Shown here piece after piece: positions 9,007 through 17,758 of a DNA stretch of 64,000 bases (position 1 is the first letter of the stretch; every line of letters begins with the position of its first letter). A program made the position numbers and the translations under genes. A model generated the notes under the pieces. The model ran no database searches, was not told the DNA's origin, and worked only from the letters and a program-made list of their open reading frames with translations. The DNA comes from Micromonospora noduli (GTDB taxonomy: Bacteria > Actinomycetota > Actinomycetes > Mycobacteriales > Micromonosporaceae), in NCBI RefSeq assembly GCF_003264365.1, contig NZ_PYAK01000002.1:267530-331529 (forward strand). Reading direction: 5' to 3'.

Positions 9007-9450
9007 GCCTCGCACCAGCTCGTCCCTGGTCATCCAGCCCGACTGGTCGAGCAGTTTGCAGCAGCGGCCGTGTCTCGGCGGCACAAGCAGCGCCTCAGAC
9101 GAGGTGACCAACCAGCTTGGGACCACAACGTCGGACGCCGCCTACTGGCCATCCCGCGTCTGCTGGCCTGATCTTTCGGATATCCGAGCAAACGGGCCGC
9201 ACCCAGCGACCGATCCGAGAGACGAGTCCATGACCGACGCACAACTCCCCCCACCATGCACGCGTCGGCGACACGGCGGTCTTCAACTCGGTGGGGCCCG
9301 CAGCAGAACCTGGTGCCTTCACCGCCCTCGCTGGCGCACAAGCCGAGGGTGTCCCGAGTACCCCACCGTGACGGCCAGGGCCATCCTGGGCAGCCCGCCG
9401 TGATAACTCATAGTAGATGCCTAATCAGGCTGACGTACTCCTTGATGACA
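9007..9450. other. Gene-free stretch
   Basis: No credible intact gene. One short frame (9264-9371, plus) reads like a natural protein tail (VGDTAVFNSVGPAAEPG...) without a plausible start and may be a gene remnant. The AT content rises towards the promoter of the following nuclease gene. Confidence 0.5.
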
Positions 9451-9480
9451 TTGATTACTGCTTGAATGTCTATCTAGGAT
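9451..9480 (+). promoter_or_regulatory. Promoter of the nuclease gene
   Basis: TTGATT (9451-9456), an 18-base spacer and TAGGAT (9475-9480), then seven bases to ATG 9488. This is a good -35/-10 pair placing the transcript start at or next to the ATG (leaderless). It decides against the ATG at 9479, which lies inside the -10 box. Confidence 0.55.
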
Positions 9481-9487
9481 GTCCCCC

Positions 9488-11605
9488 ATGACGCATGGTG
9501 AGCCGTCCGGCCGACCCGAAGCTCTCGCCGAACAGAAAGCGCTCTGGCGCAGGCAGGCCAGCGCGATCCCGGGTCTGCTCGGCGGTAAAGCGGTGTGGCT
9601 CCCGCTAGTCCTCGAGCTCGTCAAGCAGGTCGGCGAGGGGCGCGCGATTGGCCTCGACACGAAGCCTGAGTTGTCGTTCGACATCGAGAGCATCGAACGG
9701 CGCCAAGGTGGCGCAGCCCCCAGACTGGAGCCTGCGACGTGGCGTGACTACTACGGCTTCCTTCGGGGCCTCCAGCTCGTCGAAAACACCGCCGACGAGC
9801 TTCGCCTCACCGCGACCGGGTTGAAGCTCCAGTCCGATCCGGCGCCGGCACGTCTGGCCACGATCCTGGCCGATCGCATCAGGCTCTTCGCGGAGGTCCT
9901 GTCGCTGATCGCCGTGGAACCGCTCACCATCGACGAGGTCGATGAGCGCATCCGAGCGCGTTACAAGCAGTCCTGGAAGAGCAGGGGAAACACTCGCATC
10001 CGGATGGACTGGCAGGAGGTCCTCGGCCTGATCGAGGCAATTGGCAGCCGGCGGTGGGGCATCACCCAGGCTGGGCGGACCCTGCTTGCGGATCGTGTGC
10101 TGGTGGGGCCGGACGCTTTCGATGAAGCACCTGTGAGCGTGGTTGAGGTTCCTGAGGCTCCGGCCGAAATTGCTGGTCTTCTGGAGGAGTTCTCGACGTC
10201 GGCCCGCACGCACGAGTCGCGAAACACCTACAACATCTGGGTTCCGAGCCCGCCGTCGAATCCCAACAAGGTTGAGAACCTCAGAACCATCATGAACGCG
10301 GCCCTGGCGAGGATCGAGCGAAGAGAGCTCTTCTCGTTCATCAGCGAGACGTTCGACCTGAGGAGCAGCAGCGTGGAGTCGATGCTGCCGTTCCTGCGGG
10401 CGTCGGGGCTTCTCGTCGAGGTGGGCCGGGGGGTTTTCAAGGCCACGCCGGCAGCCAGAGCCTGGGTCGAGTCAGGCGAAGACCTCAACTTTGTAAGAAT
10501 CTTGCATGCGAACATGCGGTTCGTCGGCGAAATGATCCGCACGGTCGAGAACGACGTCACCCGGAACGACATGTATTCCGAAGCTGCCAAGTTCGGTTTG
10601 AATATTGACAAGTGTCGGTGGATCGCCAGCTTCCTTCTCAACACCGGACTGATAGAGGAGCCGCGCTACGGGAGCCTCCGGGCCACACCACGAGGGACTG
10701 CGCTGGCGGCCGAGTTGCCTCTGGCCGACATCCCCAGCGCTCCACTGGAGCGTTCAGCCGAGACCCAGGACGCTCGGCTGGTACCGGCAGAGACGCAGCC
10801 CCTTCTGGTGAAGCAAAACCTGGTCCACCTCTCCAGGGAGCCCCTGGCCGGAGGCGAAGGTAGCGGCCGGGCTTTCGAGAGGGCCATCTGTGACGCCTTC
10901 CTCGCTATGGGCTTCGAGGCCCGGACGATCGGCGCATCCGGCGACACGGACATCCTTGTGCAGTGGCGCAACGCCGACGGCTCACGGTCGACTGCGATCA
11001 TCGAAGCGAAGGCGCGGTCGTCCGGACATGTCACCCACACCGACGTCAGCGATGTGGCGATCGAGACCCACAAGGGGCGCCATCATGCCAGCGGCATCGC
11101 GATCGTCGGACCGGGTTTCACCGGTGACACCATAAAGAACATGGCGTCGCAAAAAAAGTGGGTGCTGCTGGACGCTGACCGGTTGGGAACGCTAACGGAA
11201 GCCTCGATCACCTTGGGGCTCCGGCCTTACGAGATAGGACAGCTGTTCCTCGTTCCGAATGGACTCTCGGATGTCGACGATCTGATCGCGGACCGCCGCC
11301 GGGAGTTGGACATTGTGTCGTTCCTGCTCACCAAGCTCGCCGAGGAGGAGAGCGACGCGGGCGAGCCGATCTCCGCCCGCGACATTTCCCGGGACGGACG
11401 CAGAACGGAACTCCGCCCGAGCGTCGATGAGATCGTCAATGCGATCGACGTCATGTCAGGCTTGCACGTCGGCGCCCTGCAGCTGGTCGACGCGGCCGAC
11501 GACCCGAAGTTCGCTACGTACGTTCTCGGCGATGCTGTAGCGGGAGCGAGGCGTCTCCGCGCACTGGCCGACGCCATAGACCGCCCACACCGCGAGGCCC
11601 AGTAG
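9488..11605 (+). CDS. Solitary restriction-like nuclease (winged helices plus FokI/Mrr-like core)
   Basis: A 705-residue soluble protein. The N-terminal two thirds contain several winged-helix-like units, recognisable by endings such as LRGLQLVENTADELRLTATG, LRASGLLVEVGRGVFKATP and LNTGLIEEPRYGSLRATPRG. From about residue 460 a PD-(D/E)XK nuclease follows: RAFERAICDAFLAMGFEAR, then GDTDILV with Asp488, then IIEAKARS with Glu506 and Lys508, and a FokI-like tail (VGPGFTGDTIKNM...VLLDADRLGTL). A helical C-terminal region of about 110 residues ends the protein. No methyltransferase or specificity gene is adjacent, so a modification-dependent (type IV-like) or other defence nuclease is plausible. 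Catalysis and target are inference. Confidence 0.78.
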   Translation: MTHGEPSGRPEALAEQKALWRRQASAIPGLLGGKAVWLPLVLELVKQVGEGRAIGLDTKPELSFDIESIERRQGGAAPRLEPATWRDYYGFLRGLQLVENTADELRLTATGLKLQSDPAPARLATILADRIRLFAEVLSLIAVEPLTIDEVDERIRARYKQSWKSRGNTRIRMDWQEVLGLIEAIGSRRWGITQAGRTLLADRVLVGPDAFDEAPVSVVEVPEAPAEIAGLLEEFSTSARTHESRNTYNIWVPSPPSNPNKVENLRTIMNAALARIERRELFSFISETFDLRSSSVESMLPFLRASGLLVEVGRGVFKATPAARAWVESGEDLNFVRILHANMRFVGEMIRTVENDVTRNDMYSEAAKFGLNIDKCRWIASFLLNTGLIEEPRYGSLRATPRGTALAAELPLADIPSAPLERSAETQDARLVPAETQPLLVKQNLVHLSREPLAGGEGSGRAFERAICDAFLAMGFEARTIGASGDTDILVQWRNADGSRSTAIIEAKARSSGHVTHTDVSDVAIETHKGRHHASGIAIVGPGFTGDTIKNMASQKKWVLLDADRLGTLTEASITLGLRPYEIGQLFLVPNGLSDVDDLIADRRRELDIVSFLLTKLAEEESDAGEPISARDISRDGRRTELRPSVDEIVNAIDVMSGLHVGALQLVDAADDPKFATYVLGDAVAGARRLRALADAIDRPHREAQ

Positions 11606-11957
11606 AACCTGCGGGAATTCGTGCCGGTGGGGCGACATCGACCACGACTCCCCTGATCGTCGTTCAGGCGGAACTGCGACTCACGCCGTTCCCACCGACC
11701 GCTACCTCACCGCTGCCGACCACAGCGTCCAACCACACCAGGCCAGCCGACTCGGCGGCCGGCGCCGACCTGTTCACCACACCGGGCGCGGACCGCCTGA
11801 TCGAAGAGCACGAGAAGGCCGGCGGCAGACAGGGCAGACGAACAAGCAGGTCCAACGGTTGACTTGGTGCCCGGAGGTACCGTGCGGCATGCCCCAGCTG
11901 CGAATACGAGCAACGGTGGGGTCGCAGCCAGGTCTCCGCTGTATGTAGCGTGCGGAA
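11606..11957. other. Gene-free stretch
   Basis: No gene, RNA or clear repeat seen. A TAGCGT -10-like box (11946-11951) ends six bases before the next start codon. Confidence 0.5.
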
Positions 11958-12527
11958 ATGACAAGAAGTGAGCGAATCGCCGACCAGCTGGACCGGCACT
12001 GGCACAAGAACCTGCGGCCGCGGTTGCATGGCCTTGTCGATGAGGAGTACTTCTGGGAGCCCGTGCGTGGCTGCTGGAGCATCCGCCCACGTGGCACGTC
12101 GGCTGCACCGATGTCGGCGGGTTCGGGGAAATGGACGGTGGATTCCGCGTCCCCCGACGCGGTGCCGGCGCCGGCGCCGGTGACGACGATTGCCTGGCGG
12201 CTGGCGCACATCATCGTCTCCTGCCTGGGCTATCGGGTCGGATGGCACTTCGGCGGCCAGGACATCGACTCCCAGACGTTCGCCTACGCGGGGACCGCCG
12301 ACGAGGCGCTGAAACAGCTCGATGAGATGTATGAGAGATGGAACGCGGGGGTCCGCGAGCTCTCGGACGCCGACCTGGAGAATCCGCCCACCGTGGGCCC
12401 CGAACGGTTTCCCATGGAGGGCATCGTCCTGCACGTCAACAGGGAGCTGATCCATCACGGCGCCGAGATTTCCCTGCTGCGCGACCTCTACCGGTGGCAG
12501 GACGGAGCCGCGCCGCGCCGCATATGA
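11958..12527 (+). CDS. DinB/YfiT-family protein
   Basis: A 189-residue putative metal-dependent four-helix-bundle protein of the DinB superfamily. Helix 1 carries DQLDRHW, the middle TTIAWRLAHIIVSCLGYRVGWHFGG has the metal-type His, and the end VLHVNRELIHHGAEISLLRDLY carries the third metal region (HVNRELIHHGAE). Family members act as thiol-dependent transferases or damage-associated proteins, but the substrate here is unknown. No ribosome site precedes the ATG; a TANNNT box six bases upstream suggests a leaderless message. Confidence 0.82.
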   Translation: MTRSERIADQLDRHWHKNLRPRLHGLVDEEYFWEPVRGCWSIRPRGTSAAPMSAGSGKWTVDSASPDAVPAPAPVTTIAWRLAHIIVSCLGYRVGWHFGGQDIDSQTFAYAGTADEALKQLDEMYERWNAGVRELSDADLENPPTVGPERFPMEGIVLHVNRELIHHGAEISLLRDLYRWQDGAAPRRI

Positions 12528-12678
12528 CTTCCGGTAACCGGCGATCGACCTTCGGAATCTACGTGGACTCCACGAGTACTTCGCGGAAGAGATCGATAAC
12601 GCTTTTGACCGGAACTCCGACCGGGGCGTTTTGCGTGTACGCCGCCCTACAGAGGTCTGCGGACGCCGCCGGCCTGCG

Positions 12679-13020
12679 TCAGACCGGCCCGCCGCCGAAG
12701 CCGATCTCGTTGCCGTCCGGGTCGCGGAAGGTGGCCTTGCGGACGCCGTTGTCGTAGGTCTCGCGCCCGGCCGGCTCCAGACCGCGCTCGGCGATCTGGG
12801 CGATGCGGGCGTCGAAGTCGCTGACGAAGACGGTGTGCATGGCGTGCCCGGCATGGTCTGGCCGCACCTCGATGAACAGGTACCGGTGGTCGGCGAGTTC
12901 CCACACCGCCTCGGTGTCGTTCGGCAGGAACGACGGCGGGGCGCCGAGGAGTCGCTCGTACCAGGCCGCCGCGGCGGCGTAGTCGCGAACGGGGATGCCC
13001 GCGAACAGATCTACGGTCAT
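12679..13020 (-). CDS. VOC-family (glyoxalase/bleomycin-resistance-like) protein
   Basis: A 113-residue single VOC module of two beta-alpha-beta-beta-beta units: FAGIPVRDYAAAAAWYERLLG at the start and TFRDPDGNEIGFGG at the end, a typical metal-dependent dioxygenase/glyoxalase/resistance-protein fold. The C-terminal Glu of the DPDGNEIGF motif is a usual metal ligand. Single-gene unit. Could be an antibiotic-binding or a lyase member; the sequence does not decide. Confidence 0.88.
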   Translation of the reverse strand: MTVDLFAGIPVRDYAAAAAWYERLLGAPPSFLPNDTEAVWELADHRYLFIEVRPDHAGHAMHTVFVSDFDARIAQIAERGLEPAGRETYDNGVRKATFRDPDGNEIGFGGGPV

Positions 13021-13076
13021 GACGCCATGCTAGGGGGTCGACCCAGCAGGATCAGAGAGATGACAATCGCCCTGGT

Positions 13077-13556
13077 GTGGCACCCGACCTCAGTGCGCTG
13101 CTGTCCGGACTCTCGCTGCCGAGTGGCGTCACGGCCGTACGCGTTCCGATGACCTGCTCGAGCTACGGCGACTGGGTGCCTGGGAAGCTCGGCGCCAAGG
13201 AGTACCGCTGCGGCGAGAACAGACGCCTGGCGCAGGGCGAGAAAATCGAGTACGAGTTCGAGCTGCGCCTCGACGAGGCCCGCACTCGGGCCGCCCAGGT
13301 GCGGCTGACCTTCGACGCGGGCGTGGATCTCAACCCCGCCAACGACAGCGCGACGATCACCATCATCGCGAGCGCTGACGGCGGGAGCGAGAACCCCGGT
13401 GAGGATGACGGCCAGGGAGGCGGGGACACCGATGGCTCGCTGCCGATCACCGGTGCCAAGGCCGGTCTGACCGCCGGCATCGGCGGCGTACTGCTCGCCG
13501 CCGGCGTTGCGGGCTTGGTGGTGGCCCGCCGCCGCAAGACCCGCTTCGTCGCCTGA
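13077..13556 (+). pseudogene. Headless LPXTG cell-wall-anchored protein remnant
   Basis: A 159-residue frame ending in a complete sortase signal: LPITG, a 20-residue hydrophobic helix and the basic tail ARRRKTRFVA. It is preceded by an acidic Gly/Asp linker and a beta-sandwich-like segment with DLNPANDSATITI. It begins at GTG 13077 with no signal peptide, and the frame is closed by a stop at 13020, so export is impossible as it stands. It is best read as the 3' end of a larger surface-protein gene whose front was deleted. Confidence 0.6.
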
Positions 13557-13574
13557 TCTACTCCCTGCACCAAC

Positions 13575-13607
13575 CGTGCCCCGTCGACCTCAGGTCGGCG
13601 GGGCACG
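13575..13607. terminator. Intrinsic terminator hairpin
   Basis: A 15-bp stem with one G-U pair (13575-13589 with 13593-13607) and a TCA loop, followed on the plus strand by CTTTCGCTCT. It lies between the convergent LPXTG remnant and the alpha/beta hydrolase. Confidence 0.75.
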
Positions 13608-13689
13608 CTTTCGCTCTCATGAACTGCCGTGACTCCGCACGGTCATCGTCCTGGCGCTCAAGAGCACTCGGCCCTGAGGTCCGCAGCAG

Positions 13690-14511
13690 TCAGTGACCTC
13701 GGTCCGGGCGGAGGAAGCACGACAGCAGTTGCCTGAACTCCTGCGGGTGCTCGACCGACGGCACGTGCCCGCATCGGCCGAACACGTGCAGACGGACGTC
13801 GGCCAGGTGTTCGAGCAGGGGCTGGGCTGTCGTCTCGAGCGGGGTGACCCGGTCCTCGGCGCCGTGTACGAGCAGCACGGGCGCGCGCACCGCCGCCAGG
13901 GTCTGCGCCGAGAGGGTGAGCTCGTCGACCCATCGTGCCCTGGGTGGCGGGAACAACGATGCGAACGCGGCCTCTCCCGCTCGCATCGCAGTTGCACGGG
14001 CCTCGACGGCGGAATCGGTCACGAGCGCTTGGTCGAGGACGAGGCGACTCAGCATGTCTCGTGCCCCGATCGGGCCGGCGGGGGCGGCCCAGACCGCGTC
14101 GAGGTCGGCGGACAGCGGCGCCCCGGGGGCGCCCATCGTCGAGACCGCCACGACACAGGTGACCTGCTGGGGGCGCGCGGCCGCCAACGCCAGCGCCACG
14201 GCACCGCCCATGGAGTGACCCACCACGGCGTAGTGCTCGATACCGAGAGCATCCATCAGGCCAGCGGCCTGCTCCGTCCACAGCCGGAGCCCACCCCGGG
14301 AGCCCGCCGGGATGGGGGTACGGCCGAACCCCGCCTGGTCAGGAGCCACCAGGTGCCAGGACGCGCCCAGCGCCTGCGCCGTCGTTGCCCAGGCGCCGGA
14401 CCCGGTCGTGCCGGGTCCGGAGCCGTGCAGCATCAGCACCGCAGGCCCCGTGCCGGCCTCCAGGACGTGGACGGGGGAACCGTCGACTGTGACGGTCCGA
14501 AGTGCTGTCAC
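13690..14511 (-). CDS. Alpha/beta hydrolase, meta-cleavage-product-hydrolase-like
   Basis: A 273-residue alpha/beta-hydrolase fold enzyme. The oxyanion-hole motif is LHGSGPGTTG, the nucleophile elbow GHSMGG, the acid HGAEDRVTP and the catalytic His GRCGHVPSVEHP. The HGSGPG form with a Trp-containing early loop resembles C-C hydrolases of aromatic degradation (BphD/HsaD type), but esterases share it. GTG start, 19 bp after the DJ-1/PfpI gene stop, so the two share a transcript. In the context of the neighbouring importer and dehydrogenases it may cleave an ester or diketone intermediate. Confidence 0.85.
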   Translation of the reverse strand: MTALRTVTVDGSPVHVLEAGTGPAVLMLHGSGPGTTGSGAWATTAQALGASWHLVAPDQAGFGRTPIPAGSRGGLRLWTEQAAGLMDALGIEHYAVVGHSMGGAVALALAAARPQQVTCVVAVSTMGAPGAPLSADLDAVWAAPAGPIGARDMLSRLVLDQALVTDSAVEARATAMRAGEAAFASLFPPPRARWVDELTLSAQTLAAVRAPVLLVHGAEDRVTPLETTAQPLLEHLADVRLHVFGRCGHVPSVEHPQEFRQLLSCFLRPDRGH

Positions 14512-14530
14512 CGGGGCAGGCCAGGTGTGC

Positions 14531-15100
14531 TCATGCCGATGCGGGGTCGACAGACTTCGAGAAGAGTTCCATCATCGCCCTGCCGAATTGCGGCATGTCG
14601 GGCCACCCCCGGCAGGAGACGAGGTTGCCGTCCACGACGTCGGGAGCGTCGATGACCGTCGCGCCCGCGTTCTCCATGTCACCGGTGATCGGGGGGAAGC
14701 AGGCCGTCTTCCGACCCTTCAGCAGCCCGTACACGGCTGGCACCTGCGCGCCGTGGCACACCAGCGCGATGGGGAGGTTGCGCGCGAAGAAGTGCTCGGT
14801 GATACGCCTGACGTCGGCGTCGACCCGGATCCATTCGGGGGCACGTCCCCCGGGGATGATGAGGGCGTCATAGCGCTCGACGTCGACCTCGGCCCAGGGC
14901 ACGTCGACCGGCAGCTTGCGGCCGTTCTTCTCCACGTAGGCGTCGGAGTTGGGGTCGAACTCGTGAATGACCAGTTGCACGTCGCGCATCGTCCGTGACG
15001 AGACGTCGACGTCCCAGCCGCCCTCCTGCACGCGGTAGTAGGGATACATCGTGTCGAGCTCCTCGGCGGCGTCGCCGGTCAGGAGCAGCGCTCTGGGCAC
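14531..15100 (-). CDS. DJ-1/PfpI-family protein
   Basis: A 189-residue class-I glutamine-amidotransferase-like protein. The nucleophile-elbow Cys is in ALVCHGAQVP and the second conserved element is ALIIPGGRAPEWIR. The start RALLLTGDAAEELDTMYPYYRVQEGGWDV is typical of PfpI-type proteins. Family activities include glyoxalase/deglycase-type chemistry, hydratase activity or protease, none provable here. GTG start with a GAGGAGAAG ribosome site. First gene of a pair with the alpha/beta hydrolase. Confidence 0.85.
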   Translation of the reverse strand: MPRALLLTGDAAEELDTMYPYYRVQEGGWDVDVSSRTMRDVQLVIHEFDPNSDAYVEKNGRKLPVDVPWAEVDVERYDALIIPGGRAPEWIRVDADVRRITEHFFARNLPIALVCHGAQVPAVYGLLKGRKTACFPPITGDMENAGATVIDAPDVVDGNLVSCRGWPDMPQFGRAMMELFSKSVDPASA

Positions 15101-15138
15101 CTGCTTCTCCTCGCATCTGGGGGCGGGTGAGGTGGATC

Positions 15139-15160
15139 CAATCCGATCCGATCAGGATTG
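15139..15160. promoter_or_regulatory. Possible GntR operator upstream of the DJ-1 gene
   Basis: CAATCC (15139-15144) and GGATTG (15155-15160), a 6-bp inverted repeat with a ten-base spacer, about 40-60 bases upstream of the DJ-1 start and just after the GntR gene. No second copy was recognised upstream of the importer. Confidence 0.3.
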
Positions 15161-15189
15161 AGTCAGCATTCCTGGGCCCAGCGTGCCCG

Positions 15190-15933
15190 TCAAGCCTCTA
15201 CCGCCATTCCGTCCGCGCCCTCGATCTCGTCGAACAGTCGTCGGAAACGCTCGCCGGACCGCAGGATGTGCCGACGCATCGCGTAGGCGGCGGCGTCCGG
15301 GTCACGCGCGGCGATCGCGGCCACAATGTCCTCATGCTCGGCCATGGCCAGGTGAGTGACCTGGGTGTCGTGGTGAAGCCGGAAGAGGTGCACGTGGCTG
15401 TGCAGGCGAGCGAGCGCTTCACGGATGACCTGGTTCTCCGCGCTCAGGGCGACGAGATCGTGGAAAGCGGCGTCGCGTAGGCCGAAGGCGCCGTAGGCCA
15501 TCGGCCCGTTGCCCCCCTCCAGTTCCGCCATCTCCTCCAGCATGCGTCGCAGACCGGCCACCTGCTCCAAGGACGCGCGTTCCGCGGATCTGCGCGCCGC
15601 CGCCGGCTCGAGGAGCAGGCGGACCTCGAGCATGTCCTCGAATCGGTGACGGGTGATCTGGGGAGGAATGCGGTAGCCGGCATGGGGCACACGCACGACC
15701 AGGCCCTCGGCCTCCATGCGGTTCAGAGCGTCTCGGATCGGCGTCTGCGAGACCCCCAGCTCCCGCGCCAGGACGTCGATCGTGACGCGCGAGCCAGGCT
15801 CGATCCGTAGCGACATCAGCTGTCCGAGCAGCGTGTCGTACACCTCGTCGGCAAGCCGGCCGCCAGATCTTGCCGGCGGCATTGCGCCCGTCACGGTCCT
15901 GCGGCCCCGCGCGATCATCGCTTCGTCGTCCAT
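15190..15933 (-). CDS. GntR-family regulator with FCD domain
   Basis: A 247-residue regulator. The N-terminal winged helix is at about residues 27-90 (LRIEPGSRVTIDVLARELGVSQTPIRDALNRMEAEGL), followed by an FCD all-helical ligand domain with metal/acid ligands in FEDMLEVRLLLEPAAARRSA, HDLVALSAEN and MAEHEDIVAAI. FCD regulators usually bind small carboxylates or sugar acids. It is divergent from the ABC importer and upstream of the DJ-1/hydrolase pair, hence the likely controller of the whole 13.7-24.9 kb cluster. ATG 15933 is preceded by AAGGA. Confidence 0.9.
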   Translation of the reverse strand: MDDEAMIARGRRTVTGAMPPARSGGRLADEVYDTLLGQLMSLRIEPGSRVTIDVLARELGVSQTPIRDALNRMEAEGLVVRVPHAGYRIPPQITRHRFEDMLEVRLLLEPAAARRSAERASLEQVAGLRRMLEEMAELEGGNGPMAYGAFGLRDAAFHDLVALSAENQVIREALARLHSHVHLFRLHHDTQVTHLAMAEHEDIVAAIAARDPDAAAYAMRRHILRSGERFRRLFDEIEGADGMAVEA

Positions 15934-16324
15934 CGTGACGTGAGGTCCTTCCTTGCGCCTTCGGGAAGCTGTTGACATCGATCGCAACGCTGCGGGATGC
16001 TGACGCCCCCACCGGGATCGTATAGGAAAGGTGGCGGATGGTCGCCATCCTGCACCCATGGCGGAGCCGCCCGCCATCGCTCCAGTTCGATCACCTGAAG
16101 CTCCCCTCGGCATGTTCGACGTCCTGCTCGGTTCGTCACCGGGCCGCAGATGGGCCGACGAACTTTTTCAACATGAAGACCCAGTACATCGCGGCGCACT
16201 CGTGACGCTGGTCCGCGGGTCGGCCCCCGTGACGCCCCGGCAACACGCCTGAACAACCCAGCAACTGCTCGGCGAAGCACATAGCGAGGTTCTAGAAGTC
16301 CCCACCCAGAAAGCAGGCTTGAAA
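15934..16324. promoter_or_regulatory. Divergent control region between GntR and importer
   Basis: No gene is seen in these 391 bases. A TTGACA (about 15973-15978, plus strand) followed 18 bases later by GATGCT is a possible promoter. The remainder shows no hairpin of note. The length suggests a long leader or several regulator sites. Confidence 0.35.
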
Positions 16325-17758
16325 ATGCGCTCTCCGAAGCGAATAGGAAGAATGTCCGCTCCCGGCCGAAAGGTACGGCTGGCGACAGCGGCCATGCTGC
16401 TGGTGGCCACAACCGTGACGGCTTGCGGCGATGGCAAGGACGACGGCGAGAAGGCGAGCGCCCCCAAGGCGCCGGCGACCATCCCAGAGCTCACCAAGGA
16501 TCCGCTGACCCTCAGCTTCATCTGGTTCGACTGGCCGCCTGCAAAGGCACTGGAAGCCTTCGCGAACGCGGAGTACAAGAAGGAACGGCCGAACGCGACC
16601 ATCAAGGTCAACACCGTGCCGAACGCGAACTGGCACGACGCGATGTTCACCCAGTTCGCGGCGCGCAAGACCGACTTCGACATCGCGGTCCTGGACTCGC
16701 AACACATCGGCGAGGCCGTGACGAACGGCAACATCCTCGACCTCACCGACTTCGTCAAGGAAAACATCGACGTCGCGGCGTACAACCCGTACCTCCTGGC
16801 GGCGTACGGCCAGTTCCCCCAGGCGGAGACCGGCAAGCGCGACGAGAACGCCAGCCTGTACGGACTGCCGCTGCTCGGCGACACCTGGACGATGATCTAC
16901 CGCAAGGACCTGATCGGCGACAAGCCGCCGCAGACCTGGGACCAGATGATCGCAGCCGCCGAGAAGTGCCAGGCGGACAACCCCGGCGTCAGTGGGCTGG
17001 CTTTCCACCAGGCCAACGGCTCCGACGCCGCGGCCGTCACCTACAACACGGTCAACGGCGTCTACGGCGGCAACCTCTGGGATTCCAAGACGCGCAAGAT
17101 CGATGGCGTCATCAACGACGCCGCGGGCCAGGAGGCGATGGACGTCCTGGTCAACAAGATGAAGCCGCTGACCGCCAAGGGCTCCGGCAACTGGTTCATC
17201 GACGAGGTGAACGCGGCTGTCGCCCAGGGCAAGGCCTGCATCGCGTTCAACTGGATCGCCGCGAGCGGCGGCCTACTCGATCCGAAGCAGTCGACGCTCG
17301 GCACCACCCGGGAGCAGATTCTCGACAAGCTGGGCTTTGCCACCCTGCCGAGCCAGAAGACGAACCTGGTCCCTCTCGGCGGTATGGGGATGCACGTGTC
17401 GGCCTACTCCGCCACGGCGAACCAGACCGAGGCCCTGAACTTCATGAAGTGGTTCGAGCGGGCTGACGTCCAGAAGAAGTGGGCCGCGGCCGGTGGCGTG
17501 CCATCGCGTACGGACGCCCTGGAGTCGCCCGAGTTCCTCAATGCCGGGCCGTTCAACCAGGTGTACACCGACTCGGTTCCACGGATGCGGGACATGTGGA
17601 ACGTGCCCGAGTACGCGCGCCTCGTCGACATTGAGAACACCAACGTGAACGCGGCTCTCAACGGCGCGAAGAAGCCGAAGGATGCGCTCGACGACATCGC
17701 CAAGGAGCAGCAGAGCGTGCTCGACTCGAGCAGCCGCAAGGGCGGCGGCGGACTGTGA
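16325..17758 (+). CDS. Sugar/polyol ABC transporter lipoprotein binding protein
   Basis: A 477-residue family-1 extracellular solute-binding protein. A lipoprotein signal ends in VTACGD with the Cys near residue 36, so it is anchored outside the membrane. The mature protein opens with LTLSFIWFDWPPAKALEAFA, and shows FDIAVLDSQHIGEAVTNG and DTWTMIYRKDLIG, typical of sugar/glycerol-type binders. ATG 16325 is used; a TTG two codons earlier is possible. It overlaps the first permease by four bases (GTGA). The ligand cannot be read from sequence; polyol, glycerol-type or oligosaccharide are candidates. Confidence 0.9.
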   Translation: MRSPKRIGRMSAPGRKVRLATAAMLLVATTVTACGDGKDDGEKASAPKAPATIPELTKDPLTLSFIWFDWPPAKALEAFANAEYKKERPNATIKVNTVPNANWHDAMFTQFAARKTDFDIAVLDSQHIGEAVTNGNILDLTDFVKENIDVAAYNPYLLAAYGQFPQAETGKRDENASLYGLPLLGDTWTMIYRKDLIGDKPPQTWDQMIAAAEKCQADNPGVSGLAFHQANGSDAAAVTYNTVNGVYGGNLWDSKTRKIDGVINDAAGQEAMDVLVNKMKPLTAKGSGNWFIDEVNAAVAQGKACIAFNWIAASGGLLDPKQSTLGTTREQILDKLGFATLPSQKTNLVPLGGMGMHVSAYSATANQTEALNFMKWFERADVQKKWAAAGGVPSRTDALESPEFLNAGPFNQVYTDSVPRMRDMWNVPEYARLVDIENTNVNAALNGAKKPKDALDDIAKEQQSVLDSSSRKGGGGL

